This document shows positions 1-7,449 of a stretch of 64,000 nucleotides of DNA, piece after piece (within the stretch, counting starts at the first letter, position 1; every line of letters starts with the position of its first letter). The notes below the pieces were generated by a model. The model saw only the letters and a program-made list of their open reading frames with translations, had not been told where the DNA came from and made no database searches. The translations under genes and the position numbers were made by a program. This stretch comes from Microbacterium mangrovi (GTDB taxonomy: Bacteria; Actinomycetota; Actinomycetes; Actinomycetales; Microbacteriaceae). The stretch lies in assembly GCF_000802305.1 (NCBI RefSeq), contig NZ_JTDK01000001.1, positions 62,001 to 126,000 on the forward strand, given 5' to 3'.

Positions 1-702
1 GGCGGGGCGGACGGCGACGGCATCCACCGGGGGACCGCTCATTCCCCCGCCGGGCACGGTGCGGATCGAGCCGGTGGCGGTGTAGGCCAGGGGACGGATG
101 CGCCCGGCGATCGCGTAGACAAGCATCGTCAGGATCGACAGGAGCAGGTTGATCCCGTAGCTGGCGAAGAAGAGCAGCCACGGGTCGAACGAGAGGCCCT
201 TGCCCTCGACGATTCCGCGCACCAGGGTGGCCGACACTGAGATGGGGGAGAAGCCTCCCGCATGCGCGCCGTTGATGGTCATGATGCCCATCACCAGCGG
301 GCTCATCCGGGTGCGGGCCGCGAAGCTCATCGACGCGGGCGCGATGAGCGCCACGGCCGCGGGGCTGAAGGTGCCGAGCGCGGTCAGGAACGACGCGACG
401 GCGAAGAAGACCCAGGGGATCAGGGCGAGGCGTCCGCGCACCGCGTTGATGCACGCGTTCACGAGGATGTCGATCGTCCCGTTCGCCTTGGCCATCCCGA
501 AGAAGTAGGTCACTCCCACGATGGTGAGTACCAGGGATGCCGGAAAGGAGCCGAGGATCTCCTTGCTGCTGAGGCCGAGCGCGATGCTGCCGACGAGGTA
601 GGCGCCGACGAAGCCGAGGAATCCGATGTTGATCGGGAAGATCGTCGCGATCACGAACATGGCCACGAGCGCGATGAGGGGGATGAGTTCCAGGAACGTC
701 AC
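1..702 (-). CDS. MatC-type dicarboxylate carrier, N-terminal part (runs off the window)
   Basis: Membrane carrier of the MatC/SLC13-like group. The 234 visible residues start at a GTG preceded by TAAGGACG. They are almost entirely hydrophobic helices and include stretches typical of the MatC N-terminal family: GSFPASLVLTIVGVTYFFG, then a PWVFF segment, a TALGTFSPAAVALIAP segment and an AHAGGFSPISV segment. Family members take up malonate or related dicarboxylates; the substrate here is inferred only. It lies 43 nt downstream of the PrpF-like gene on the same strand, so the two probably form one operon controlled by the divergent LysR gene. The C-terminal half lies outside the window. Confidence 0.82.
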   Translation of the reverse strand, partial: MTFLELIPLIALVAMFVIATIFPINIGFLGFVGAYLVGSIALGLSSKEILGSFPASLVLTIVGVTYFFGMAKANGTIDILVNACINAVRGRLALIPWVFFAVASFLTALGTFSPAAVALIAPASMSFAARTRMSPLVMGIMTINGAHAGGFSPISVSATLVRGIVEGKGLSFDPWLLFFASYGINLLLSILTMLVYAIAGRIRPLAYTATGSIRTVPGGGMSGPPVDAVAVRPA

Positions 703-745
703 TGTTCGTCCTTACGGTTGGTCGGTCGTTTCGAGCGGGGGGCCG

Positions 746-1837
746 TCACGCGGGCACCGGTTCGCCGGTGAGGATCTGCGAGTCGGCGATCCGCCTCGCG
801 GCGCGTCGTAGTTCGACGCGCAGCGTTGCGGGCGATCGATGGATCTCACAGGCGAGCACTCCACCCGCCGTGCCGATGCGCACGCGGCTCAGCGCGCTCG
901 GCACCCCGACGTGCTCGAGGACCGTTCCGGGTTCGGATGCCACGACCGCCACGGCCACGGCCGCGGTGAGCCCGATCGTCGGATGCGGGGCGTTCATCGA
1001 GAGCATGCGCACCGAGACGTCGTACTCGTCGGCGCGCACCGTCTGGCCCAGGGTGTCGACGTAGTCGACGGCACGGCCCACGACGCCGACCTTCGGGACG
1101 GCGTCGAGGGCGGCATCCTCCGAGGGGGCCAGGCCCATCCGAACCGCCGCCCGGGCGCGGATGCGGCGGAGCAGGGGCACGGCATCGCGCAGTTCGTGCT
1201 CGCTCGCGGCATCCGGCAGCCCCAGGTCGGCGGCCGGGATCAGCGCGACGGGGGCCCCTGCATCGGCGAGGGTCGCGTCGACCGTCACCCCCGAGGTGCT
1301 CATCGCCTCGATCCGCTTTCCGGTCGGCCACAGGCTCCCCGTCGTCGACCCGGCCGGTGCGAGGAAGGTCAGGTCGACGGGAGTCCCGACGCCGCGCACT
1401 CCGGGGACGCGGGTCGGCGCCGACTCGGACGTGCCGACCACCGCGACGACGAGGGAACCCGTATTGATGTTGCGCATCCGCACCGGGACGGTGCCGTCGG
1501 GCCGGGCGGGGAGCCGGTATCTCTCGACCGCCCAGAGGGCCACGGCGGTGGCGCAGTTTCCGCAGTTGCTGCCCCACTCGACGGTGTGCGCCCCGATGCC
1601 GACCTGCGCGAACAGATAGTCGACATCCGCATCGCCCGAAGTGCTCCGCGACACGACGGCCGCTTTGGACGTGACCGACGTGCCGCCCCCGACCCCGTCC
1701 AGTTGATGCGGGTCGTCCGCCCCGAACAGGTCGATCAGCAATTCCGAGAGCAGCCGGCGATCGCCGGGAACGTCGGATCGGTCGAACAGCCAGCACTTGC
1801 TGGTTCCTCCGCGCATCAACGTGGCGGGAACTCTCAT
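746..1837 (-). CDS. PrpF-family isomerase (methylitaconate / 4-oxalomesaconate tautomerase type)
   Basis: 363 residues, the full length for PrpF. The family has the diaminopimelate-epimerase fold and moves double bonds or isomerises unsaturated tricarboxylates, such as 2-methylaconitate or 4-oxalomesaconate. The hallmark MRGGTSK is at residues 8-14. The active-site Cys region is seen as SNCGNCATAVALWAVE, and GGGTSVTSKAAVV is the family substrate loop. The start has a good AGGAGG site a few bases upstream. No propionate or gallate genes are visible, so the substrate is unknown. Pairing with a dicarboxylate carrier suggests an imported unsaturated di- or tricarboxylate. Confidence 0.85.
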   Translation of the reverse strand: MRVPATLMRGGTSKCWLFDRSDVPGDRRLLSELLIDLFGADDPHQLDGVGGGTSVTSKAAVVSRSTSGDADVDYLFAQVGIGAHTVEWGSNCGNCATAVALWAVERYRLPARPDGTVPVRMRNINTGSLVVAVVGTSESAPTRVPGVRGVGTPVDLTFLAPAGSTTGSLWPTGKRIEAMSTSGVTVDATLADAGAPVALIPAADLGLPDAASEHELRDAVPLLRRIRARAAVRMGLAPSEDAALDAVPKVGVVGRAVDYVDTLGQTVRADEYDVSVRMLSMNAPHPTIGLTAAVAVAVVASEPGTVLEHVGVPSALSRVRIGTAGGVLACEIHRSPATLRVELRRAARRIADSQILTGEPVPA

Positions 1838-1925
1838 GGCGCCTCCTCAGACGGGTCGTTGCCCACGCTAAGAAGAACGAGGCTTAATGAAAATGTCGGA
1901 TCTGGCACATGCTGTTAAGCACAGC

Positions 1926-1931
1926 TAAACT
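1926..1931 (+). promoter_or_regulatory. -10 box (TAAACT) of the LysR gene, leaderless type
   Basis: TAAACT ends 6 nt before the GTG at 1938, so transcription should begin at or next to the start codon. There is no Shine-Dalgarno sequence. It lies in the 100-bp divergent region between the prpF-like and lysR genes, where a LysR protein would be expected to bind. The region is AT-richer than its surroundings. Confidence 0.5.
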
Positions 1932-1937
1932 CGCGGC

Positions 1938-2843
1938 GTGATCCCCTTCGACCTCGTCTCGCTCGACCTCCTCGTGGACATCGCCGACGCCGGGACGCTC
2001 ACAGCCGGCGCGGTGCAAGGCAACATGACTCCCTCAGCCGCCTCGCAGCGCATCGCCCGACTGGAGAGATCGGTCGGCCAGCCCCTGTTCGAGCGTCTTC
2101 CCCGGGGCATCCGGCTCACCGAGGCGGGCCTCGTCCTCGCGACGCGCGCGCGTGTCATCCGGCGCGAGCTCAAGGCGGCGGTCGGCGACCTCCAGGCGCT
2201 CGAGGCGCTCGAGCGCGGGTCGGTGAGGCTGGGGTCCTTTCCGACCGCGAGCGCCTCGTTCCTCTCCGACGCGCTCAAAGACGCCCACCGGACGTGGCCC
2301 GGCATCGATATCACCGTGCGCTCCGCCCTTCGCCCGGAACTGCTGGACATGCTCGACGCGGGGGAGATCGAGATGGCGATCCTCTGGGACTACGACTGGA
2401 CCGAGGAGACCGCGACCTCGCTGACGCTGGCTCCGCTGACCGTCGACGAGACGGTGCTGCTCGTGCCCGCGGAAAGCGCCCTCCAGGACGGCGTCACGGT
2501 CAGGTCGCTCGGCGACGAGCACTGGGTGACGCGCAACGGAGGCCACCCGGCCGCGGAGATCCTGGCCCGCAGCTGCGCCGCCGCGGGGATCGTCCCGCGC
2601 ATCGCCTACGCGGCCTACGACTACCAGGAGGTGCAGGCGATGGTCGCGGCGCGGATGGGCATCGCCATGGTGCCGCGCCTGGCGATCGCCACGCATCGGC
2701 CGGACGTGCGCATCGTCGCGTTCGGACCGGCCGAGAACATCCCCGCGCGCCGCATCCACCTCGCGTGGCCGGCGCGCCGGACGCCGACGCCCAGCATGCG
2801 GGCGCTCGCGGATGTCGTGACGCGAGCCGCGCGCCTGCATTAG
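1938..2843 (+). CDS. LysR-family transcriptional regulator
   Basis: 301 residues. The N-terminal winged helix-turn-helix (about residues 1-65) includes GNMTPSAASQRIARLERSVG followed by PLFERLPRGIRLTEAG, the classic LysR pattern. A periplasmic-binding-protein-like effector domain fills residues 85-300. It is divergent from the PrpF/MatC operon and 9 nt upstream of the SDR gene, so it probably controls both in response to a carboxylate intermediate. The GTG start is supported by a -10 box 6 nt upstream. The effector is not predictable. Confidence 0.92.
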   Translation: MIPFDLVSLDLLVDIADAGTLTAGAVQGNMTPSAASQRIARLERSVGQPLFERLPRGIRLTEAGLVLATRARVIRRELKAAVGDLQALEALERGSVRLGSFPTASASFLSDALKDAHRTWPGIDITVRSALRPELLDMLDAGEIEMAILWDYDWTEETATSLTLAPLTVDETVLLVPAESALQDGVTVRSLGDEHWVTRNGGHPAAEILARSCAAAGIVPRIAYAAYDYQEVQAMVAARMGIAMVPRLAIATHRPDVRIVAFGPAENIPARRIHLAWPARRTPTPSMRALADVVTRAARLH

Positions 2844-2846
2844 GGT
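2841..2846 (+). promoter_or_regulatory. -10 box (TAGGGT) of the SDR gene, leaderless type
   Basis: TAGGGT includes the stop codon of the LysR gene and ends 6 nt before the ATG at 2853. No Shine-Dalgarno sequence precedes the start. The SDR-hydrolase-hydrolase unit may therefore be transcribed separately from lysR. Confidence 0.45.
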
Positions 2847-2852
2847 GCTCGC

Positions 2853-3614
2853 ATGGCGGCAACGCGGAGCATCCAGCTGGAGGGCCGCACGGCTCTCATC
2901 ACCGGGGCGGCGAGCGGCATCGGCGCCGCCTGCGCGCGAGCGCTGTCCGGCGCCGGGGCGCACGTCGTCGTCGCGGACCGGGATGCCGAAGGGGCTGCCC
3001 GGATCGCGGCGGAGGTCGGCGGCGAGGCGCTCGTCGTGGATCTCGCCGACCTCGACGCGCTCGCCGAACGGTCGTTCGACGCCGACATCCTCGTCAACAA
3101 CGCCGGCATCCAGACCGTCGCGCCGATCGTCGAGTTCGACCCGGTCGTCTTCCGCCGCATGCTGGACCTCATGGTCACCGCGCCGTTCCTCCTGACCCGC
3201 GCCGTCCTGCCCGGAATGTACGAACGGGGCTGGGGTCGCGTGGTCAACATCAGCTCCGTGCACGGCCTGCGCGCCAGCGAGTTCAAGGTGGCGTACGTCA
3301 CGGCCAAGCACGCCCTCGAAGGGATGTCGAAGGTCATCGCACTCGAGGGGGCGCCGCACGGCGTCACGAGCAACTGCGTCAATCCGGGCTACGTGCGCAC
3401 CCCGCTGGTGGAGAAGCAGATCGCCGACCAGGCGCGGGTGCACGGCATCCCGGAGTCCGAGGTCGTCGAGAAGGTGATGCTCACCGAGTCCGCGATCAAG
3501 CGCCTGCTCGAGCCGGAAGAGGTCGCCGACCTCGTGCTCTGGCTGTGCGGACCGAGCGCGTCCGCCGTGACCGGGACCTCGCACGTGATGGACGGCGGCT
3601 GGAGCGCCCGATGA
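2853..3614 (+). CDS. SDR oxidoreductase, 3-hydroxybutyrate dehydrogenase-like
   Basis: 253 residues, typical for a classical short-chain dehydrogenase. The NAD-binding motif TGAASGIG is near residue 18, NNAG near 86, the catalytic Ser lies in NISSVHG and YVTAK carries the Tyr and Lys. The segment VEKQIADQARVHGIPESEVV is characteristic of 3-hydroxybutyrate dehydrogenases, which interconvert 3-hydroxybutyrate and acetoacetate with NAD. Its context, two alpha/beta hydrolases joined by ATGA overlaps and a divergent PrpF/MatC pair, suggests a hydroxy-acid catabolic pathway and not polyhydroxybutyrate turnover, so the true substrate may differ. Confidence 0.85.
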   Translation: MAATRSIQLEGRTALITGAASGIGAACARALSGAGAHVVVADRDAEGAARIAAEVGGEALVVDLADLDALAERSFDADILVNNAGIQTVAPIVEFDPVVFRRMLDLMVTAPFLLTRAVLPGMYERGWGRVVNISSVHGLRASEFKVAYVTAKHALEGMSKVIALEGAPHGVTSNCVNPGYVRTPLVEKQIADQARVHGIPESEVVEKVMLTESAIKRLLEPEEVADLVLWLCGPSASAVTGTSHVMDGGWSAR

Positions 3615-4477
3615 CCACTGGCACGGCCGCGGGCCTCGCGGTGACCACCTTCGGATCCGCGCCTGACGAGCACGGCGGGCCGGCGCTCCTCGCGGTGCAT
3701 GGGATCACCGCCAACGGGATGTCGTGGGGCGCCGTCGCGGCGCATCTCCCGGATCGGCGGATCCTCGCTCCCGACCTGCGCGGTCGCGGTCGCAGCAACC
3801 GCCTCCCGGCCCCGTACGGGCTGCGTCGCCATGCCGCCGACCTCGCGCAGCTGCTGGACGATGACGGCGGGGGATCCCGGGTCGTGCTCGGCCATTCGAT
3901 GGGGGCCTTCGTGACCGTGATGCTCGCGGCATCCCGCCCCGACCTGGTCGAGCGGCTCGTGCTCGTCGACGGCGGGTTCCCGCTCGCAGTGCCTCCCGGC
4001 GGGATCGACATCGCGCGCGCTCTCGGTCCCGCCGCCGAGCGGCTGTCGATGGAGTTCGCCGACGAGGACGCCTACCTCGCCTACTGGCGGGCCCATCCCG
4101 CCTTCGCCCGGGACTGGTCGCCCGCGGTCGAGGACTACGTGCGGTACGACCTCGACGGAGTGGCCCCGCACCGGCATCCGTCCGCGGTCGCCGCGGCGAT
4201 GCTCGAAGACGGCGCGGAACAGTTCGGGCCGGAGTGGTACGTCGCGGCGCTTCGCGGACTGCGGATGCCGGTCACCGTGCTCCGCGCGCCGCGCGGGCTG
4301 ACCGACGCCGAGCCGATCTACGAGCCCGGGATGCTGGAGGGCTACCGCGCCCTCGTTCCGCAGCTCGAGGTGATCGAGGTCGCCGACGTGAACCACTACA
4401 CGATCCTGTTCGCCGACCGCGGTGCCTCGGCCGTCGCCGACGCCGTCCGGCAGCCCGCAGCGAAGGAGCCCTCATGA
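3611..4477 (+). CDS. Alpha/beta hydrolase
   Basis: 288 residues. HGITANG near residue 31 is the oxyanion-hole region. The nucleophile elbow is GHSMG (Ser in LGHSMGAFV) and the catalytic His is probably in ADVNHYTI near the C-terminus. The start overlaps the SDR stop by ATGA. Possible roles include hydrolysis of an ester or an enol-lactone within the same pathway. The substrate cannot be read from the sequence. Confidence 0.8.
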   Translation: MTTGTAAGLAVTTFGSAPDEHGGPALLAVHGITANGMSWGAVAAHLPDRRILAPDLRGRGRSNRLPAPYGLRRHAADLAQLLDDDGGGSRVVLGHSMGAFVTVMLAASRPDLVERLVLVDGGFPLAVPPGGIDIARALGPAAERLSMEFADEDAYLAYWRAHPAFARDWSPAVEDYVRYDLDGVAPHRHPSAVAAAMLEDGAEQFGPEWYVAALRGLRMPVTVLRAPRGLTDAEPIYEPGMLEGYRALVPQLEVIEVADVNHYTILFADRGASAVADAVRQPAAKEPS

Positions 4478-5568
4478 CGCCCACCATCTTCGACGGCATC
4501 ACCGCGTCCCGTGTGGAGACGCCGCGCTACGTGGCGGGCGTGCTCGAGCGGCCGGCATCCGACCCGGCGAACCCTGAGGCGACGATCGTCTTCGTGCACG
4601 GCAACGTCTCGTCGGCGCTCTTCTTCCAGCCGACGATGCTCGCCCTGCCGGCGGGGATGCGTGCGCTCGCCGTCGACCTGCGCGGCTTCGGCGACAGCGA
4701 GACCAAGCCGGTGGATGCCACGCGCGGCCTCGGCGACTTCGCCGACGACGTGCGCTCCGTGCTCGATGCGCTCGGACTCGCGGCCGTGCACCTCGTCGGC
4801 TGGAGCATGGGCGGCGGGGTCGTGATGCAGCTCGCGCTGGAGGCGCCGGCGCGCGTGCTGTCGCTCACGCTGGAGTCGCCGGTCTCGCCGTACGGGTTCG
4901 GCGGCACCCACGGGCCCGACGGCACCCGCAACGACGAGGACGGCGCGGGCACCGGCGGCGGGGCCGCCAACCCCGACTTCGTCGCCCGCATCGAGGCGGG
5001 GGACACCTCCGCCGACGAGCAGACCTCGCCGCGCACGGTGTTCCGCACCGCGTATGTCGCAAGGCCCGAGCTGCAGGCCGAGCACGAAGACATCTGGGTG
5101 GCGTCGATGCTGACCACGGCGACCGGCGTCGACAACTATCCGGGCGACGTCGCGCCCTCGCCGAACTGGCCCGGCTTCTCCGCCGGCACCCGCGGGGTGC
5201 TGAACACGATGGCGCCGCAGCTGTTCGACGTGTCCGGCATCGTCGATCTCGCGTTCAAGCCGCCGGTCCTGTGGGTGCGCGGCGAGAAGGACGCCATCGT
5301 GTCGGACGCGTCCTTCTTCGATCTCAACCAGCTCGGCAAGCTCGGCGTCCTGCCGGACTGGCCGGGCGAAGAGGTGGCCCCGCCGCAGCCGATGGTCACC
5401 CAGATGCGGGCGGTGCTCGATCGCTACGCCGCGAACGGCGGGACGTACCGCGAGGTGGCGCTGCCGGAGGCCGGGCACGCGCCCCACCTCGACGAGGCCG
5501 CGACCTTCGTCCACGAGCTGGTCGCCCACGTGGAGGCCGTGGAACACGGATCCCCCCTCGGTCGCTGA
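4474..5568 (+). CDS. Alpha/beta hydrolase, large-lid type
   Basis: 364 residues, longer than the preceding hydrolase. FVHGNVSSALFF is the oxyanion loop, GWSMGGGVV holds the Ser nucleophile, VRGEKDAIVSD the likely Asp and EAGHAPHLDE the His. An insert of about 110 residues (roughly 150-260, with a Gly/Asp-rich patch) forms an extended lid between the Ser and the Asp. It starts inside the stop of the previous gene (ATGA), so the two hydrolases are translationally coupled. Two different hydrolases in one operon suggest consecutive ester or lactone cleavages; this is inference. Confidence 0.78.
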   Translation: MTPTIFDGITASRVETPRYVAGVLERPASDPANPEATIVFVHGNVSSALFFQPTMLALPAGMRALAVDLRGFGDSETKPVDATRGLGDFADDVRSVLDALGLAAVHLVGWSMGGGVVMQLALEAPARVLSLTLESPVSPYGFGGTHGPDGTRNDEDGAGTGGGAANPDFVARIEAGDTSADEQTSPRTVFRTAYVARPELQAEHEDIWVASMLTTATGVDNYPGDVAPSPNWPGFSAGTRGVLNTMAPQLFDVSGIVDLAFKPPVLWVRGEKDAIVSDASFFDLNQLGKLGVLPDWPGEEVAPPQPMVTQMRAVLDRYAANGGTYREVALPEAGHAPHLDEAATFVHELVAHVEAVEHGSPLGR

Positions 5569-5661
5569 GCCAGACGAAGCGACGAAAGGTCGATGTCGGA
5601 GGCATGGTGCATGATGGCACTCGGCCGGCGCCCGCCGGCCCGAGGGGGCCATGGAGCGTCG

Positions 5662-5671
5662 CGATATATCG
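5662..5671. promoter_or_regulatory. Candidate operator palindrome CGATATATCG before the ABC exporter pair
   Basis: A perfect 10-bp palindrome in an otherwise GC-rich region, immediately upstream of a likely -10 box (TAGGCT, 5675-5680). AT-rich palindromes of this kind often serve PadR- or MarR-type repressors of multidrug exporters. No regulator gene is adjacent, so the binding protein is unknown. Confidence 0.4.
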
Positions 5672-5715
5672 TGTTAGGCTTGTGATTTCCTTTGAACCGA
5701 CCTCCGGGAGAAACC

Positions 5716-7449
5716 GTGCTCGGAAAGCTGCTCTGGCGCTATATGAAGCCGTACGGCTGGCTCATCGCCGGCGTGCTGGTGTTCCAATTCGCGTCTGCTC
5801 TGGCTTCGCTCTACCTGCCCAGCCTCAACGCGAAGATCATCGACAACGGCGTCTCCAAGGGTGACGTCGACTACATCTGGCGCACCGGATCCGTCATGCT
5901 GGCGATCTCGCTCGGTCAGATCGTGGCATCCATCATCGCCACCTATTTCGCCGCGCGCGTCGCGATGCGCATCGGCCGCGACATCCGCACCGACGTGTTC
6001 GAGCGGGTCTCCGGGTTCTCCGAGCGCGAGGTGACCACGTTCGGTCCCGGTTCGCTCATCACCCGCAACACCAACGACGTGCAGCAGGTGCAGATGCTGG
6101 CGATGATGTCGGCGACGTTCCTGGTGAGCGCACCGCTGCTGGCCGTCGGCGGCATCGTGCTGGCGCTGCAGCAGAGCCTCAGCCTCGCCTGGATCATCGC
6201 GGTCGCGGTGCCGGTGCTGATCATCGTGGCGTTCCTCATCATCAGCCGCATGGTGCCGCTGTTCCGCAGCCTCCAGCACAAGCTCGACGGCGTCAACCGC
6301 ATCATGCGCGAGCAGCTCACCGGCATCCGGGTGGTGCGCGCGTTCGTGCGTGAGCCGATCGAAGAGCAGCGCTTCCGCGAAGCCAACGACGACATCACGC
6401 TCGTCGGCCGCAAGGTCGGGTCGCTGTTCGTCCTGCTGTTCCCCGCGGTCATGCTGATCCTCAACGTCACGGTCGTCGCGGTCATCTGGTTCGGCGGCAT
6501 CCAGGTCGACGAGGGCACGGTGCAGATCGGCACCCTGTTCGCGTTCATGCAGTACGTCATGATCATCCTGATGGGCGTCATGATGGCCAGCTTCATGACG
6601 ATGATGATCCCGCGAGCGGCCGTGTCGGCCGAGCGCATCGGCGAGGTCCTGGCCGCGCAGAGCTCGCTCGAGCAGGCGGCGAGCCCCGTCTCCGCGTTCC
6701 CGGAGCCCGGCGCGATCGAAGTGCGGGATGCCACCTTCACCTACCCCGGTGCCGAAGAGCCCGTGCTCTCCGGCGTGACCTTCCGCGCGGCTCCGGGCGA
6801 GACGGTCGCCATCGTCGGATCGACGGGTGCCGGCAAGACGACCCTCGTGTCGCTGCTTCCGCGCCTGTTCGACGTCACCGAGGGCGCCGTGCTGGTCAAC
6901 GGCGTCGATGTCCGCGACGCCGACCTCGACGCGCTGTGGAAGACCATCGGGCTCGTGCCCCAGCGTCCGTTCCTGTTCACCGGAACGGTGGGGTCGAACC
7001 TCCGCTTCGGGCGCGAGGACGCCACCGACGAAGAACTCTGGCACGCCCTCACGATCGCCCAGGGCAGCGATTTCGTCGCGCAGATGGACGGCGGGCTCGA
7101 CGCCCCGATCGCCCAGGGCGGCACCAACGTGTCCGGCGGCCAGCGCCAGCGCCTGGCCATCGCGCGCGCCATCGTGCACGGGCCGCGCATCCTGGTGTTC
7201 GACGACTCGTTCTCGGCCCTCGACCTCACCACCGACGCGCGGCTGCGGCAGGCGCTGTGGCGGGAGCTGCCCGACGTGACCAAGATCGTCGTCGCCCAGC
7301 GCGTGTCGACCATCACGGATGCCGACCGCATCATCGTGCTCGACGACGGGCGCATGGTCGGCATCGGCACGCACGAAGAACTGCTCGAGACCAATCAGAC
7401 GTACCGCGAGATCGTGGAGTCGCAGCTGGGCGCGGAGGTGGCGCGATGA
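5716..7449 (+). CDS. ABC exporter subunit with a degenerate nucleotide site (heterodimer partner 1)
   Basis: 577 residues: six-helix transmembrane domain (about 1-315) followed by a nucleotide-binding domain. Walker A GSTGAGKTT is near residue 366 and the signature is VSGGQ. The Walker B end reads LVFDDS, with Asp where the catalytic Glu belongs, and the H-loop reads VAQRVST, with Gln for His. This is the known degenerate-site subunit of heterodimeric exporters such as TM287/288 or BmrC/D. I prefer GTG 5716, preceded by CGGGAG, over an upstream TTG at 5692. It is coupled to the next gene by ATGA. The cargo (drug or lipid) is unknown. Confidence 0.9.
   Translation: MLGKLLWRYMKPYGWLIAGVLVFQFASALASLYLPSLNAKIIDNGVSKGDVDYIWRTGSVMLAISLGQIVASIIATYFAARVAMRIGRDIRTDVFERVSGFSEREVTTFGPGSLITRNTNDVQQVQMLAMMSATFLVSAPLLAVGGIVLALQQSLSLAWIIAVAVPVLIIVAFLIISRMVPLFRSLQHKLDGVNRIMREQLTGIRVVRAFVREPIEEQRFREANDDITLVGRKVGSLFVLLFPAVMLILNVTVVAVIWFGGIQVDEGTVQIGTLFAFMQYVMIILMGVMMASFMTMMIPRAAVSAERIGEVLAAQSSLEQAASPVSAFPEPGAIEVRDATFTYPGAEEPVLSGVTFRAAPGETVAIVGSTGAGKTTLVSLLPRLFDVTEGAVLVNGVDVRDADLDALWKTIGLVPQRPFLFTGTVGSNLRFGREDATDEELWHALTIAQGSDFVAQMDGGLDAPIAQGGTNVSGGQRQRLAIARAIVHGPRILVFDDSFSALDLTTDARLRQALWRELPDVTKIVVAQRVSTITDADRIIVLDDGRMVGIGTHEELLETNQTYREIVESQLGAEVAR

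Noticed and set aside
2294..4477. A 727-codon plus-strand frame spanning lysR, SDR and hydrolase 1
   Set aside because: Only its last part (from ATG 3611) is a real gene; the rest reads other genes out of frame and is Arg/Gly-rich.
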